DNA of 64,000 nucleotides from positions 1-64,000 of the forward strand of contig DBDK01000010.1 of NCBI GenBank assembly GCA_002293535.1, read 5' to 3'. Made by a program: the position numbers and the translations under genes. Below, piece by piece: positions 1 to 9,808 of this stretch; the stretch's first letter is position 1; each line of letters begins with the position of its first letter. Source of the stretch: Alistipes sp. UBA934. Its GTDB lineage: Bacteria > Bacteroidota > Bacteroidia > Bacteroidales > Rikenellaceae. The notes below the pieces were generated by a model, which was not told the origin of the DNA, did not search any database, and saw only the letters and a list, made by a program, of their open reading frames with translations.

Positions 1-3000
1 TTCAGAGTATCCAAAAATCCTGTTGAACTTGGATCGGGAATAGGAGATCTCGGTTCGGAAAAAGGAGTGCTGGTTTTGATAAAGACCAATATAGATGATT
101 TCTCGATGTTCCTCGGTGCGGAGACCAATGCTCGCATTTCCAGTAACGGAACTCTCAATGCAAACATAAATATGTTCGGCTATCGGCTAAGCGCAGGGGA
201 CGGTATTAATGCTGATTATACACTTTTGGTCTACACCTCTGCCACCAACGTTGGTGGTAGTAACAAAGCGGATTTGGTGCACAATTGGACAATTAAAGCA
301 GGTGGTCTGCTGGAATTCCCATTCCAGGTCATACAGCCTTGGAAAGAAACCGATCCCACCGAACGCAACGTTACACTTGTATGTTCTCCCGATAATGCCG
401 GTTCTGCAGTATCTAATCACGATATGGCGGCTGAGGGCGCCGAGGTTCGTGTCTTGGCAACACCCTCACAAGGATATATTTTTACTGGTTGGGAGGTCAC
501 AGCCGGAGGTACCGGCTCACCGATGACTCTCACTGGCCTGGTCAAGAGCGCCAATCCCGCCACATTCAAAATGCCCGCAAGATCGGTGACGCTGAGAGCG
601 ACGTTCGTTCCCACGACCGACCTCGGTATAAAAATTGGCGATTACACCTGGGCAACCCGTAATGTTGATATCCCCGGAACTTTTGCCGCTACCCCCGAAA
701 GTTATGGCCGTCTCTATCAGTTCGGTTCCTCTGCCATACCCGGAGCAAGTAAACTTGTCGCCTGGCCCGGTTCCGACAATACGGCTGCCGTTAGCACCAC
801 CAATCCCGGTATCAATGTGAATGGCGAGGCTGTGAACACGTTCAATTATCCTACCGCCTGGAGTAGTGCCGGAGGCTGGATCGCTACAAGCGACCCTTGT
901 CCCGTGGGCTGGAAGATTCCCACCAGAGAGCAGTGGCAGAATCTGCTCGACAATACTACCGATAGTGTTGTACCAGACTACGAGAACGGCATCGGAGGCA
1001 AAATGCTCTATGGTACAGGATCTTATGCCGGTCTTATGCTTTTCTTGCCTGCATCTTGGAACCGTATGTTCAGCACAGGTACCGGTGGTGGCTCTCGAGA
1101 TAACGGCGATTATTGGAGCTCTACGTCGAGCAGTTCTTCGAATGGATACAGCCTGCACTTCCTCAGCGGTAGTAATGCAGCCCTCCGAAGTACCGCCACT
1201 AATCTTGCAGTCGGTGTAAGGTGTGTTCAATCAGAGGGGTTTGCCGTTACCGTTAATGCCGGTACGGGTGGTTCGGCCATCTCGGATGCTGCGAGTGGCG
1301 CAGAGGCGGGTGCAACCGTAAAACTACAGGCTACGCCGAGCAATGGCTATGTGTTTGCTAACTGGACACTTACCAGTGGCCCTGCCGGGTTCTCGCTGAG
1401 GGATCTTCCCGTCACAAAGTCCGACATTTCGTTCACAATGCCCTCTGCCAACGTAACTTTAGCAGCAACGTTTGTTCCCGCAGTGAACGGTATCGCCGTT
1501 TCTCCCGCAGGAGAGGTGGAGATCATAGAATACTCATCCTCAAGCAATCACGCTATTACCTGGGCGAAATCTAATTTGGCTGCACCTGGGGTGTTCGCTA
1601 CAAGCGCATCCGACCGCGGAGCACTGTTCCAGTGGGGAAGAAGCGTGGCTGTACCTCGCGAAAGCGGCACGGCCGGCGACTGGAGCACGACTGCCCAGAG
1701 CGTTGCCGGTGCTTGGAATAGCTCAGAAACCACCAAGGCTCCATACGATCCCTGTCCCGTGGGCTGGACGTTGCCATCGACCACAACCTATTCTTTAACC
1801 GGCTATCCTGCTTATGGCACAGACACTTCTTATCGTTATTGGAGCGGAAGTGAGTTCTATGTCTATGATTACACGGGTATAGGTGGCAACAGTTATGGAA
1901 GTGAGGCTTTTACCTTAAGAGTTCCCAATGCCGGATATAGGAACGAGAGTGGCGTTCTCACGGGTGAGGGTACGGATTGGCGATATTGGGTTAGGGGAGG
2001 TAGCATACCCGATCCATCTTCAACAGTAACATATTTCTATGCCGCTAATAATGTATCCGGATACGTTAATAGTACCTCCGGCTCCAAACTGATGGCTCTC
2101 CCTGTTAGGTGTATTAAACAGGGCGGTTCACGTACTGTTTCCTATAGCACGAGTGGAGGAAGTGTTACGCCTGCAGGAGCGGGTGTACTGACTGTTCCTG
2201 CATCATATACGGTAGGGAGTACACAGATCTCAGCCACTCCTACTTCCAATTACTTGTTTTGGTATTGGGAAATAATGGGGGTATCGAGTTATGTCGGTTA
2301 TTTTGGTCGCAATGATACATATGGTAAAACAATAGAAAATCCCACAACAATAGTTAAGGATGGCTCTTATGCTATGCCGGGTATGGCAAGTCGCATCGGC
2401 GCATTCTTCGTTCCTCGCGAGGTGACCATCAACGGTACCACCTGGGCCGGGTCTTATCTCTCTGCGCCGGGTGTGTTCTCCGAGTATCCCATCGGGAATG
2501 GAACCGATCGTGCGGCTTTGTTCGTGTGGGGTCAGAAAGATCCGGCCGTAACGAGTTATAACACCGACAAGACCGCCTGGGGTAAACCCGATGGGTCGAA
2601 GGGTGCGATGGATCCCTGTCCTGCAGGTTGGAGGATTCCTACAGAAGGTCAGGCGAATGACTTGTTCAACTCGACGTATGCTACCGCTAATGTCGGAAGC
2701 GCGACAGGCTCATACTATAGCACCGATCCATCTAATTCAGGGCTGAGGATTACTCCGAAATCTCCTGTCAAAACCGGTGATGTGCTTGTGTTCTCTGATG
2801 GTGGCGGTACATATAACGGTGTAAGCTTTATTTCCGGGGTTGAGAAGGGTGCTTTCCCGACGAGCTATATTTCGGGGAGCGGAACCTCTACTTACATCGT
2901 GGCTTGGGGTGATACATCGATCCTTGGTACTTCGGGTACGGCTCCGGGAGTGAAGTTTGTCGGCGTGGGTTCCCGCCTTCCCGTTCGTTGCGTGAAAGAC

Positions 3001-4278
3001 GTTGCGCCTACGACTTATACGATAACTGTTGCAGCTGACACAGGCGGTACGGCACAGGCCAACTATGTGACGGCTCCTGCGGGTACCTCGGTTAGATTGT
3101 TGGCGAGTCCGAATTCGGACTATCTGTTCGACGGTTGGAATATCGAGTGGACCGATGGTAGTTATGGGGCACCGCCGACTTTTTCGGGTCTCACGGCAAC
3201 TGCCAACCCTGCTAATTTCACGGTGGACGCAAATGTAACGAGAGTACGGTTTGTGGCAACGTTTAATCGTCGCTTTAACCCGAACACCCAGGTTCAGATC
3301 AGGAACGTCATCTGGGCAGGAGAGGATGTTGCAGACAATGGAGGTTTTGCTAATAGTAGTGGAAAGTTGTTCACCTGGGCTCAAGCCCAAACAGCTTGTC
3401 CGACAGGTTGGAGGCTTCCGACCAGGGATGAACTCTCCGCAATAAGCCAAACCAGCTCCTATGCTAACGTTCCCCGACCCACCACCGGCGATTTACGTAT
3501 CACCGCCATCGGTGGCCCGGATGATGGCAAAGTGCTGACCCTTTATGGTAACACCAGTACCTACGGGCAGCAGAGCGGATCTTACTGGAGCTCTACTGAA
3601 TCGAGCAGTACCGAGGCTTATCGGATGAATTGGGCCTGGTATACCGATCCCACTGTAACAGCCGCGAACAAGAACAGCAGCTATGGTGTCCGTTGCGTGA
3701 AGGTGACTGAAGGATATAACATTTCGATGGTAATAAAAGCAGAACACAGTGGAAGGGGTACGGCGGGATTGAGTGATTCAAAGATGACTGCCGACGGTAG
3801 GGTTTATTTGACGGCCACTCCGAATGCTACATATACTGTGGAATGGAGAATCACGGAAGGAGGTATTTATCACGAGTATGGTTATCCGCTGTATACTCTC
3901 CCCGGTCTTGACAAGACTTCTAATCCGGCGTACTTCGAAATGCCTGCACACGATGTGGTGGTCGAGGCGGCATTTTATCGCACTATTCCACCCAGTACGG
4001 TTTTGCAAGGCAGTATAATTTGGGCAGGTTCGGATCTGGTTCGCGATTATGATTTTGCCTACGGAGAAGCTCCCTCCGCATCTTCTCCCAATTGTCCTAC
4101 TGGTTGGCGATATCCCACACAAGATGAGTTAAAAAATGCTCCGTCAAGCCTTGGGTTGTCCGGTGATTACGCTATTCCGCTTAATGGTGTCGGTCAGAGG
4201 TATAACTACAATATCGAAAGCGGTTCCGGAGTGTATAACGGATATGGAAAGAGTCGTTGTGTCCGTGATGTGAAGTAA
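1..4278 (+). CDS. Large modular surface protein with alternating InlB-like repeats and FISUMP domains (5' partial)
   Basis: The frame is open from base 1, so the GTG at 67 is probably internal and the true start lies upstream. About 120 residues of unrecognised sequence lead into five alternating pairs. Each pair has a beta-rich module of about 80 residues resembling the divergent InlB B-repeat family (G-AGS/GG-S, ATP--GY-F--W, ending -MP---VT--ATFVP; near nt 364-620, 1240-1480, 2128-2415, 3010-3270, 3715-3980). This is followed by a Fibrobacter succinogenes major paralogous (FISUMP) domain, marked by W-A-N, DPCP-GW--PT, YWSS and a closing VRCV/IK (near nt 628-1230, 1540-2118, 2420-3000, 3290-3705, 4000-4275). 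The last FISUMP copy is short. No C-terminal sorting domain is visible. Such proteins are usually exported and cell-surface exposed; the ligand is unknown. Family calls come from motifs only. Confidence 0.8.
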   Translation, partial: FRVSKNPVELGSGIGDLGSEKGVLVLIKTNIDDFSMFLGAETNARISSNGTLNANINMFGYRLSAGDGINADYTLLVYTSATNVGGSNKADLVHNWTIKAGGLLEFPFQVIQPWKETDPTERNVTLVCSPDNAGSAVSNHDMAAEGAEVRVLATPSQGYIFTGWEVTAGGTGSPMTLTGLVKSANPATFKMPARSVTLRATFVPTTDLGIKIGDYTWATRNVDIPGTFAATPESYGRLYQFGSSAIPGASKLVAWPGSDNTAAVSTTNPGINVNGEAVNTFNYPTAWSSAGGWIATSDPCPVGWKIPTREQWQNLLDNTTDSVVPDYENGIGGKMLYGTGSYAGLMLFLPASWNRMFSTGTGGGSRDNGDYWSSTSSSSSNGYSLHFLSGSNAALRSTATNLAVGVRCVQSEGFAVTVNAGTGGSAISDAASGAEAGATVKLQATPSNGYVFANWTLTSGPAGFSLRDLPVTKSDISFTMPSANVTLAATFVPAVNGIAVSPAGEVEIIEYSSSSNHAITWAKSNLAAPGVFATSASDRGALFQWGRSVAVPRESGTAGDWSTTAQSVAGAWNSSETTKAPYDPCPVGWTLPSTTTYSLTGYPAYGTDTSYRYWSGSEFYVYDYTGIGGNSYGSEAFTLRVPNAGYRNESGVLTGEGTDWRYWVRGGSIPDPSSTVTYFYAANNVSGYVNSTSGSKLMALPVRCIKQGGSRTVSYSTSGGSVTPAGAGVLTVPASYTVGSTQISATPTSNYLFWYWEIMGVSSYVGYFGRNDTYGKTIENPTTIVKDGSYAMPGMASRIGAFFVPREVTINGTTWAGSYLSAPGVFSEYPIGNGTDRAALFVWGQKDPAVTSYNTDKTAWGKPDGSKGAMDPCPAGWRIPTEGQANDLFNSTYATANVGSATGSYYSTDPSNSGLRITPKSPVKTGDVLVFSDGGGTYNGVSFISGVEKGAFPTSYISGSGTSTYIVAWGDTSILGTSGTAPGVKFVGVGSRLPVRCVKDVAPTTYTITVAADTGGTAQANYVTAPAGTSVRLLASPNSDYLFDGWNIEWTDGSYGAPPTFSGLTATANPANFTVDANVTRVRFVATFNRRFNPNTQVQIRNVIWAGEDVADNGGFANSSGKLFTWAQAQTACPTGWRLPTRDELSAISQTSSYANVPRPTTGDLRITAIGGPDDGKVLTLYGNTSTYGQQSGSYWSSTESSSTEAYRMNWAWYTDPTVTAANKNSSYGVRCVKVTEGYNISMVIKAEHSGRGTAGLSDSKMTADGRVYLTATPNATYTVEWRITEGGIYHEYGYPLYTLPGLDKTSNPAYFEMPAHDVVVEAAFYRTIPPSTVLQGSIIWAGSDLVRDYDFAYGEAPSASSPNCPTGWRYPTQDELKNAPSSLGLSGDYAIPLNGVGQRYNYNIESGSGVYNGYGKSRCVRDVK

Positions 4279-4342
4279 CAGACTTCTTTTTGCTACAACA
4301 ACATTGTCAGGCGTTTATACGTTTTGATAAGAAGTTGTTGAT

Positions 4343-4379
4343 AACTTCGGGCAGGCCTTCTCGCGCCGCGCCCGAAGTT
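4343..4379. promoter_or_regulatory. Inverted repeat upstream of nrdD
   Basis: Perfect 10-bp arms AACTTCGGGC (4343-4352) and GCCCGAAGTT (4370-4379) enclose a 17-nt GC-rich loop. The right arm ends 5 bp before the presumed -7 box of nrdD. It could terminate the upstream surface-protein transcript, although no strong T-run follows, or act as an operator for nrdD. The sequence does not separate these. Confidence 0.45.
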
Positions 4380-4383
4380 TGCA

Positions 4384-4391
4384 TAATTTTG
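4384..4391 (+). promoter_or_regulatory. Candidate -7 promoter element of nrdD
   Basis: TAATTTTG matches the Bacteroidetes TAnnTTTG consensus and ends 17 nt before the nrdD ATG at 4409. No convincing -33 TTTG is seen at the usual distance. Confidence 0.5.
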
Positions 4392-4408
4392 CAAGCAAAG
4401 TCTCTACT

Positions 4409-6499
4409 ATGGAAACATTCATCATCAAACGCGACGGAAAGCGCGAACCGTTCTCCGTGGACAAAATCCGCAACGCCATCTCTAAGGCGTTCCTTTCGGT
4501 GGGCAGTTTTGCAACTCAGGACGTCATTACAAACATCCTGAGCCGGGTGAGCATTACCAGCGAAATGACCGTGGAGGAGATCCAAAATCAGGTCGAAGTA
4601 GCCTTGATGGCCGAGCGCTACTACACTGTGGCAAAGGCATATATCCTCTATCGCCAGCAGCACGCCGAGGACAGGGAAGTATCGGAAAAACTCAAATTCC
4701 TGATGGAATATTGCGATGCTTCGAACCCCGCCACAGGCTCGAAATACGATGCCAATGCCAACGTAGAGAACAAAAATATGGCGACTCTGATCGGCGAGCT
4801 GCCCAAGAGCAATTTCATTCGCCTGAACCGCCGAATGCTTACCGACCGCCTCAAGGAGATGTACGGCAAGGAGTTGGCAGACAAATATATAGATCTGCTT
4901 AACAACCACTTTATATATAAGAACGACGAAACCTCGCTCGCCAACTATTGCGCTTCGATCACAATGTATCCGTGGCTCATCGGCGGTACCATAGGCATCG
5001 GTGGCAATTCGAAGGCCCCGACGAATCTCAAATCGTTCGCCGGCGGGTTCGTGAATATGGTTTTCATCGTGAGTTCGATGCTTAGTGGCGCCTGCGCAAC
5101 GCCCGAATTTTTGATGTATATGAACTACTTCATCGGGCTGGAATATGGGCAGGACTACTGGAAAGATCCCGACCGTCAGGCCGACCTGTCGAAGAAGCAA
5201 CGTACTCTTGATAAGGTGATTACGGACTATTTCGAACAGATCGTCTATTCGATAAACCAGCCGACCGGCGCACGAAATTTCCAGGCTGTTTTTTGGAATA
5301 TCTCCTATTACGACAGGTACTATTTCGAGAGTCTGTTTGAGAATTTCGTCTTTCCCGACGGTTCGCGACCCGATTGGGAGTCGCTCAGCTGGCTCCAGAA
5401 GCGCTTTATGAAGTGGTTCAACCGCGAGAGGCTCCGCACTGTGCTGACTTTCCCGGTCGAAACTATGGCACTGCTCACCGAAAACGGCGAACCCAAGGAC
5501 AAAGAATATGGCGATTTTGCGGCCGAAATGTACGCCGAGGGGCACTCGTTCTTTACTTATCTGAGCGATAATGCCGACTCGCTTTCGAGCTGTTGCCGCC
5601 TGCGTAACGAGATTACTGACAACGAGTTCAGCTATACTCTTGGAGCCGGTGGTATCTCGACAGGATCGAAGAGCGTACTTACCATCAACCTCAATCGTTG
5701 CATCCAATATGCCGTCAAACAGGGCATACCGTATCAATTTTTCCTCGAAGAAGTGGTAGATTTGGTGCATAAGGTGCAAAATGCTTATAATGAGAATCTT
5801 AAGGAGATGCAGGCTCGCGGGATGTTGCCACTATTCGACGCTGGATACATCAATATGGGTCGCCAGTATCTCACGATCGGTGTGAACGGTCTTGTCGAAG
5901 CGGCGGAATTTTTGGGCATCGAAATATCTGATAACGAACAGTATGCCGCCTTCACGCAGGAGATTCTCGGTACGGTCGAACGCTATAATAAGAAGTATCG
6001 CACAAGCGATGTGATGTTCAATTGCGAGATGATCCCGGCGGAAAACGTCGGAGTGAAGCACGCCAAGTGGGATCGTGAGGCTGGCTATAAGGTCGGTCGC
6101 GACTGCTACAACAGCTACTTCTATGTGGTCGAGGATCCGTCGCTTAACATCATCGATAAGTTCCGGATGCACGGCAAAAAGTATATCGAGCACCTTACCG
6201 GCGGCTCGGCCCTGCATATGAATCTGGACGAACATCTCTCGAAAGAGCAGTATGCGCATTTGTTGCGTGTGGCGGCGAAGGAAGGATGTAACTACTTCAC
6301 TTTCAACATTCCCAACACCGTTTGCAACGACTGCGGCCATATCGACAAGCGCCATCTGAAGCGCTGCCCGAAGTGCGAAGGCGAGAATCTCGACTACCTC
6401 ACGCGCATCATCGGTTATATGAAACGGGTGAGCAACTTCTCCGCCGCGCGTCAAAAGGAGGCAGCTAAGAGACACTATGCTACTGCTGGCCAGCTATGA
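4409..6499 (+). CDS. nrdD: Anaerobic ribonucleoside-triphosphate reductase, catalytic subunit
   Basis: Glycyl-radical enzyme that reduces ribonucleoside triphosphates to dNTPs without oxygen. The ATG at 4409 (METFIIKRDG) was chosen over one ten codons upstream because it opens directly into the N-terminal ATP-cone domain (about residues 1-95), the allosteric site. The catalytic barrel follows. The C-terminus carries the four zinc-binding cysteines (CNDC...CPKC) and the glycyl-radical loop RIIGY. Length (696 aa) is normal for the family. The activase gene nrdG overlaps the 3' end by 23 bp, so the two are probably translationally coupled. Fits a strict or facultative anaerobe. Confidence 0.97.
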   Translation: METFIIKRDGKREPFSVDKIRNAISKAFLSVGSFATQDVITNILSRVSITSEMTVEEIQNQVEVALMAERYYTVAKAYILYRQQHAEDREVSEKLKFLMEYCDASNPATGSKYDANANVENKNMATLIGELPKSNFIRLNRRMLTDRLKEMYGKELADKYIDLLNNHFIYKNDETSLANYCASITMYPWLIGGTIGIGGNSKAPTNLKSFAGGFVNMVFIVSSMLSGACATPEFLMYMNYFIGLEYGQDYWKDPDRQADLSKKQRTLDKVITDYFEQIVYSINQPTGARNFQAVFWNISYYDRYYFESLFENFVFPDGSRPDWESLSWLQKRFMKWFNRERLRTVLTFPVETMALLTENGEPKDKEYGDFAAEMYAEGHSFFTYLSDNADSLSSCCRLRNEITDNEFSYTLGAGGISTGSKSVLTINLNRCIQYAVKQGIPYQFFLEEVVDLVHKVQNAYNENLKEMQARGMLPLFDAGYINMGRQYLTIGVNGLVEAAEFLGIEISDNEQYAAFTQEILGTVERYNKKYRTSDVMFNCEMIPAENVGVKHAKWDREAGYKVGRDCYNSYFYVVEDPSLNIIDKFRMHGKKYIEHLTGGSALHMNLDEHLSKEQYAHLLRVAAKEGCNYFTFNIPNTVCNDCGHIDKRHLKRCPKCEGENLDYLTRIIGYMKRVSNFSAARQKEAAKRHYATAGQL

Positions 6500-6956
6500 C
6501 GTTGTGTTTCAGGAAGTTCCTGGTGAGACGACTCTTGCTCTGAATCTTTCTGATTGTCCTCATTGCTGCGAGGGCTGCCATAGTCCACACTTGCAACAGG
6601 CTGTAGGAGAGCCTCTTGACTCGGTATTACTGGAAGGTTTGCTGGTACGTTATGGCGATGCGGTAACCTGTGTGGGTTTTATGGGTGGCGATGGCGATTT
6701 GGCCGAGGTCAATCGGCAGGCCGCGATAGTGAAAAGGTGGGGCGCAGACCTTGATGCGGCGAGCCGACCTCTTAAAACCGCTTGGTACTCAGGATATTCA
6801 GAACTGCCGCCTGAAATCGAACTAAAGAATTTCGACTATATAAAACTCGGCCCATACATCGAAGGGCTCGGCCCACTGGGTTCGCCTACTACGAACCAGA
6901 AATTCTACCGCGTCGAAGATGGTAAGATGATAAACACTATCTTTGCGTCACGATGA
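6477..6956 (+). CDS. nrdG: Anaerobic ribonucleotide reductase activating protein (radical SAM)
   Basis: Uses a [4Fe-4S] cluster and S-adenosylmethionine to generate the glycyl radical on NrdD. The radical SAM cysteine motif CX3CX2C lies near residues 27-34 (CPHCCEGC), and an MGGDGD motif near residue 68 fits the SAM-binding part of the family. The protein has 159 residues, normal for NrdG. The start overlaps nrdD by 23 bp and the stop overlaps the next ATG by 4 bp, so all three genes form one operon. Confidence 0.93.
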   Translation: MLLLASYDVVFQEVPGETTLALNLSDCPHCCEGCHSPHLQQAVGEPLDSVLLEGLLVRYGDAVTCVGFMGGDGDLAEVNRQAAIVKRWGADLDAASRPLKTAWYSGYSELPPEIELKNFDYIKLGPYIEGLGPLGSPTTNQKFYRVEDGKMINTIFASR

Positions 6957-7282
6957 ATCTGCAAAACATAATTTCGGCCGGCCGGATGATCGCAATGGTA
7001 GTTACGCTTATGGGTACCTTATCGCCTGGCCTGATGCAACTTACGCTGGTCTGGAACGTCGTTTTCGGTGTGGCATTTTTGGGTCTTGCAATCGCGATTC
7101 AGATCCTGCTGAGCTGGGCTGAACGATTCGGCACAACGATTCTCGTCCTTGGTTCGCTCACATTGTTGGTCGGTATACTGGCCGTAGTGCTGACGCCGTT
7201 GAGTCCGTTCGCCTGGATGACAGCCCTGGTTGCACTTACGCTTTTTATCGACACTCTCTGCCTGAAAATAGCTCTAAATTAG
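6953..7282 (+). CDS. Small integral membrane protein of unknown function
   Basis: A 109-residue, very hydrophobic protein with about four predicted membrane segments (roughly residues 8-24, 28-50, 61-82, 86-105) and only short loops. No family is recognised. The ATG overlaps the nrdG stop by 4 bp, so it is probably the last gene of the nrdDG operon. Its last 9 bp overlap the convergent sulP gene. A link to anaerobic dNTP synthesis is suggested only by position. Confidence 0.7.
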   Translation: MNLQNIISAGRMIAMVVTLMGTLSPGLMQLTLVWNVVFGVAFLGLAIAIQILLSWAERFGTTILVLGSLTLLVGILAVVLTPLSPFAWMTALVALTLFIDTLCLKIALN

Positions 7283-8947
7283 CTCGTTGGCACGAGTGAC
7301 GGCTGCATTAATGTTGGATAGCACATTTTCCGGGCCGACCAACTCCTCGATGCCATAAGTTTGAAGGGTTTCGCGAACTGAGTTATTCACGCCGGAAAGC
7401 AAAATCGTAATCCCCTCACGTTGAGACGCTTTGATCAGGCTTTCGAGGTTGTGTGCACCGGTTGAATCTACAAACGGCACCTTACGCATCCGAATAATTC
7501 GCACTTTGGGTTTGTCGCCGAGTTTCTGCATCAGGTCGTCGAACTTGCCGGCGATCCCAAAAAAGAAAGGCCCTTCTATTTCGTAAACTTCCACACTCTT
7601 AGGTAGTTGCAGCCGTTCGGTATCGACTCCGCCTTCGACATATTCGGCTCCTGCGACTTCGCGTCGGAACATCGACACGGTTGAAACGTCCGAGATGCGC
7701 TTCAGGAAAAGCACTACAGCCAGCAATAAACCGATTTCTATAGCGATTGTGAGGTCGAAAATCACTGTAAGCAAAAACGTTGCAAGCAATACTGCCGCTC
7801 CGGCCTTCTCGCCCCTAAGCAGTGAACGGAAGTTGCGCCATTCGCTCATATTGTAGGCTACTACCACCAACACTCCCGCAAGGCAACTCATTGGTATATG
7901 TTGAGTTAGCCCACCCAAGAATAGCATAATCAGAAGTAACACGACTGCGTGAACTATCCCCGCTACGGGCGTGCGACCGCCGTTATTGATGTTGGTCATC
8001 GTGCGTGCAATGGCTCCGGTGGCGGGAATGCCCCCGAAAAACGGCGTCACCACATTGGCCACACCCTGCGCAATTAGCTCAGTATTAGAGTCGTGCTTGT
8101 CGCCTGTCGCACCGTCGGCCACCGTTGCACTCAAAAGGGATTCGATTGCTCCCAGCATTGCGATCGTGAACGCGGCAGGCAACAATGTTCGCACCATTGC
8201 GAAGTCGATTCGCGGCGCATTTGCCGAAATATGCATATTACCGAGGGCGAATCGGTCTCCGATGGTCTCGATTCCGGTAATATCCGCATATTCACGCAAC
8301 AGCCATACGATCAGCGTCATAACCACAATAGCGACGAGCGATCCGGGTACTTTTTTGCTCACGCGCGGCATCCACAAAATTATGGCGATAGTCACTATTC
8401 CGATCCCGAATGCCCAAGGGTTGAAGCTGAAGATATTTTCGCCGTAAATAGCCCATTTGTCGATGAAATCCGCCGGTACGTTTTCTATTCCAAGTCCCAG
8501 TAAGTCATTTATTTGTGTGGCAAAAATGGTCAATGCGATCCCGCTCGTAAACCCAACCACGACAGGGTATGGGATAAAACGAATGATAGCCCCGAATCGC
8601 AACAGACCCATCGCAATTAGCATAATGCCGGCCATAATTGTCGCCACTATTAGTCCGCTGGTGCCGAACTGCTGGACGATGCCGTAAACAATGACGATGA
8701 ATGCACCCGTCGGGCCGCCGATTTGTACGCGCGAACCACCCAGTAACGAGATCAAAAAACCGGCTATGACTGCTGTGATGAGGCCTCGTTCTGGTGTCAC
8801 GCCGCTTGCGATCCCGAAAGCAATGGCCAGCGGGAGCGCCACTATGCCCACGATCACGCCCGACATAACGTCGGCGCTCAACTGCGCGCGCGTATAGCCC
8901 TTGAGCGTGTCAAGCAGCTTGGGGCGGAAAATATCTTTCAGACTCAC
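7274..8947 (-). CDS. SulP-family inorganic anion transporter with STAS domain
   Basis: Inner-membrane anion permease of the SLC26/SulP family (sulfate, bicarbonate or related anions; substrate not deducible). The membrane domain (about residues 15-420) has the family signatures ALPLAIAFGIASG and GGPTGAFIV. A cytoplasmic STAS domain (about 440-550) contains the conserved VDSTGAHNLE segment. The start is a GTG overlapping the stop of the preceding DUF2807 gene by 4 bp, so it is the last gene of the alaS-gpmI-DUF2807-sulP run. A role as bicarbonate transporter is possible but unproven. Confidence 0.92.
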   Translation of the reverse strand: MSLKDIFRPKLLDTLKGYTRAQLSADVMSGVIVGIVALPLAIAFGIASGVTPERGLITAVIAGFLISLLGGSRVQIGGPTGAFIVIVYGIVQQFGTSGLIVATIMAGIMLIAMGLLRFGAIIRFIPYPVVVGFTSGIALTIFATQINDLLGLGIENVPADFIDKWAIYGENIFSFNPWAFGIGIVTIAIILWMPRVSKKVPGSLVAIVVMTLIVWLLREYADITGIETIGDRFALGNMHISANAPRIDFAMVRTLLPAAFTIAMLGAIESLLSATVADGATGDKHDSNTELIAQGVANVVTPFFGGIPATGAIARTMTNINNGGRTPVAGIVHAVVLLLIMLFLGGLTQHIPMSCLAGVLVVVAYNMSEWRNFRSLLRGEKAGAAVLLATFLLTVIFDLTIAIEIGLLLAVVLFLKRISDVSTVSMFRREVAGAEYVEGGVDTERLQLPKSVEVYEIEGPFFFGIAGKFDDLMQKLGDKPKVRIIRMRKVPFVDSTGAHNLESLIKASQREGITILLSGVNNSVRETLQTYGIEELVGPENVLSNINAAVTRANELI

Positions 8948-9792
8948 AGCGACTTAACAAAGCTGTCCCCGAATACGCAATTTATGCGTGGGGGAGCACC
9001 GCTGAACAGGATCGAGGACGAACCGCTGGTGTGAGTGGTGAGGCTTTCGATTACATTGGCGCGTATGAACGATCCACCTGAAGAGGTGGCGTACAACACC
9101 TTGACATCGAACTCTTCGGCCACGATTCTGGCATTGCTTGCGGTTGTCCATTCGCCTTTTGCGCCGTCGCCCATAATATGGATGCTGGACGTGCCTTCTG
9201 CCTTGAGTTCTGTGTTGGCAACTCCGTAAGCGGCCACGTTTATGTTGGCTGCTCCTGCGGTCGATGCTACCAGATTGCCGGTCAAGGCGAGGGTCAATAC
9301 GGCTTTCGAGTTTGCGGCGCTTTTGGCAGAGAGGTTAGCCCCTGCATAGCACAGATCCTGTATGATCGAAGAGCCGGCCAGTCTCATTTCGAGAGTGCTT
9401 CCCGTGAGAGTATCCGACGAGAACAATGTGCTGGTGTCTTGGAGGTGAATCGATTTGATCTCAGGCAGATAGAGTGTCAGCTTCATCATCCGTTCTTCTC
9501 TGGAGAGAATCTCGAATTCGCGCTTTTCCTTGGCGCTCATATGCCTCAGGCCGACGTTCACGACCCCTTCGTCGTCCCTTGTGAAGTGCAGGTAGTGCTC
9601 CAAATCGGCGTCGATTTCGACAACGGCTTTGATTTCGGGGCTTTTCACGATCTCGACCTGGAAGTGGGCCGAAGCGGAAACGCCGGTAATCCGATCGCCC
9701 TCATAACGAGTCCGGAAGACAGTTTCGCGAGCCTGTGACGTGGCCGGCAGAAGCAATACAACGGCGGCAAATGCCAATAATAGCTTTTTCAT
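8944..9792 (-). CDS. Secreted DUF2807 (head GIN domain) beta-helix protein
   Basis: The N-terminal signal peptide (MKKLLLAFAAVVLLLPATSQA) predicts export to the periplasm or cell surface. The rest shows the repetitive S/T/G/A-rich strands of the DUF2807 putative auto-transporter adhesin family, which folds as a right-handed beta-helix: blocks like LEMRLAGSSIIQDL and NTELKAEGTSSIHI recur about every 20 residues. Function in this family is not established. It sits 16 bp after gpmI and overlaps sulP by 4 bp. Confidence 0.8.
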   Translation of the reverse strand: MKKLLLAFAAVVLLLPATSQARETVFRTRYEGDRITGVSASAHFQVEIVKSPEIKAVVEIDADLEHYLHFTRDDEGVVNVGLRHMSAKEKREFEILSREERMMKLTLYLPEIKSIHLQDTSTLFSSDTLTGSTLEMRLAGSSIIQDLCYAGANLSAKSAANSKAVLTLALTGNLVASTAGAANINVAAYGVANTELKAEGTSSIHIMGDGAKGEWTTASNARIVAEEFDVKVLYATSSGGSFIRANVIESLTTHTSGSSSILFSGAPPRINCVFGDSFVKSL

Positions 9793-9808
9793 ATTCAGGG
9801 TTTTTGAG

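Noticed and set aside
364..4275. Repeated units resembling a direct-repeat array
   Set aside because: The repeats are protein-coding, diverged and in frame; not a CRISPR or non-coding tandem array.
4307..5779. 490-codon open frame on the minus strand under nrdD
   Set aside because: It lies wholly antisense to the conserved nrdD; its translation has no recognisable motif, and open antisense frames of this length are common where third-position G/C is high.
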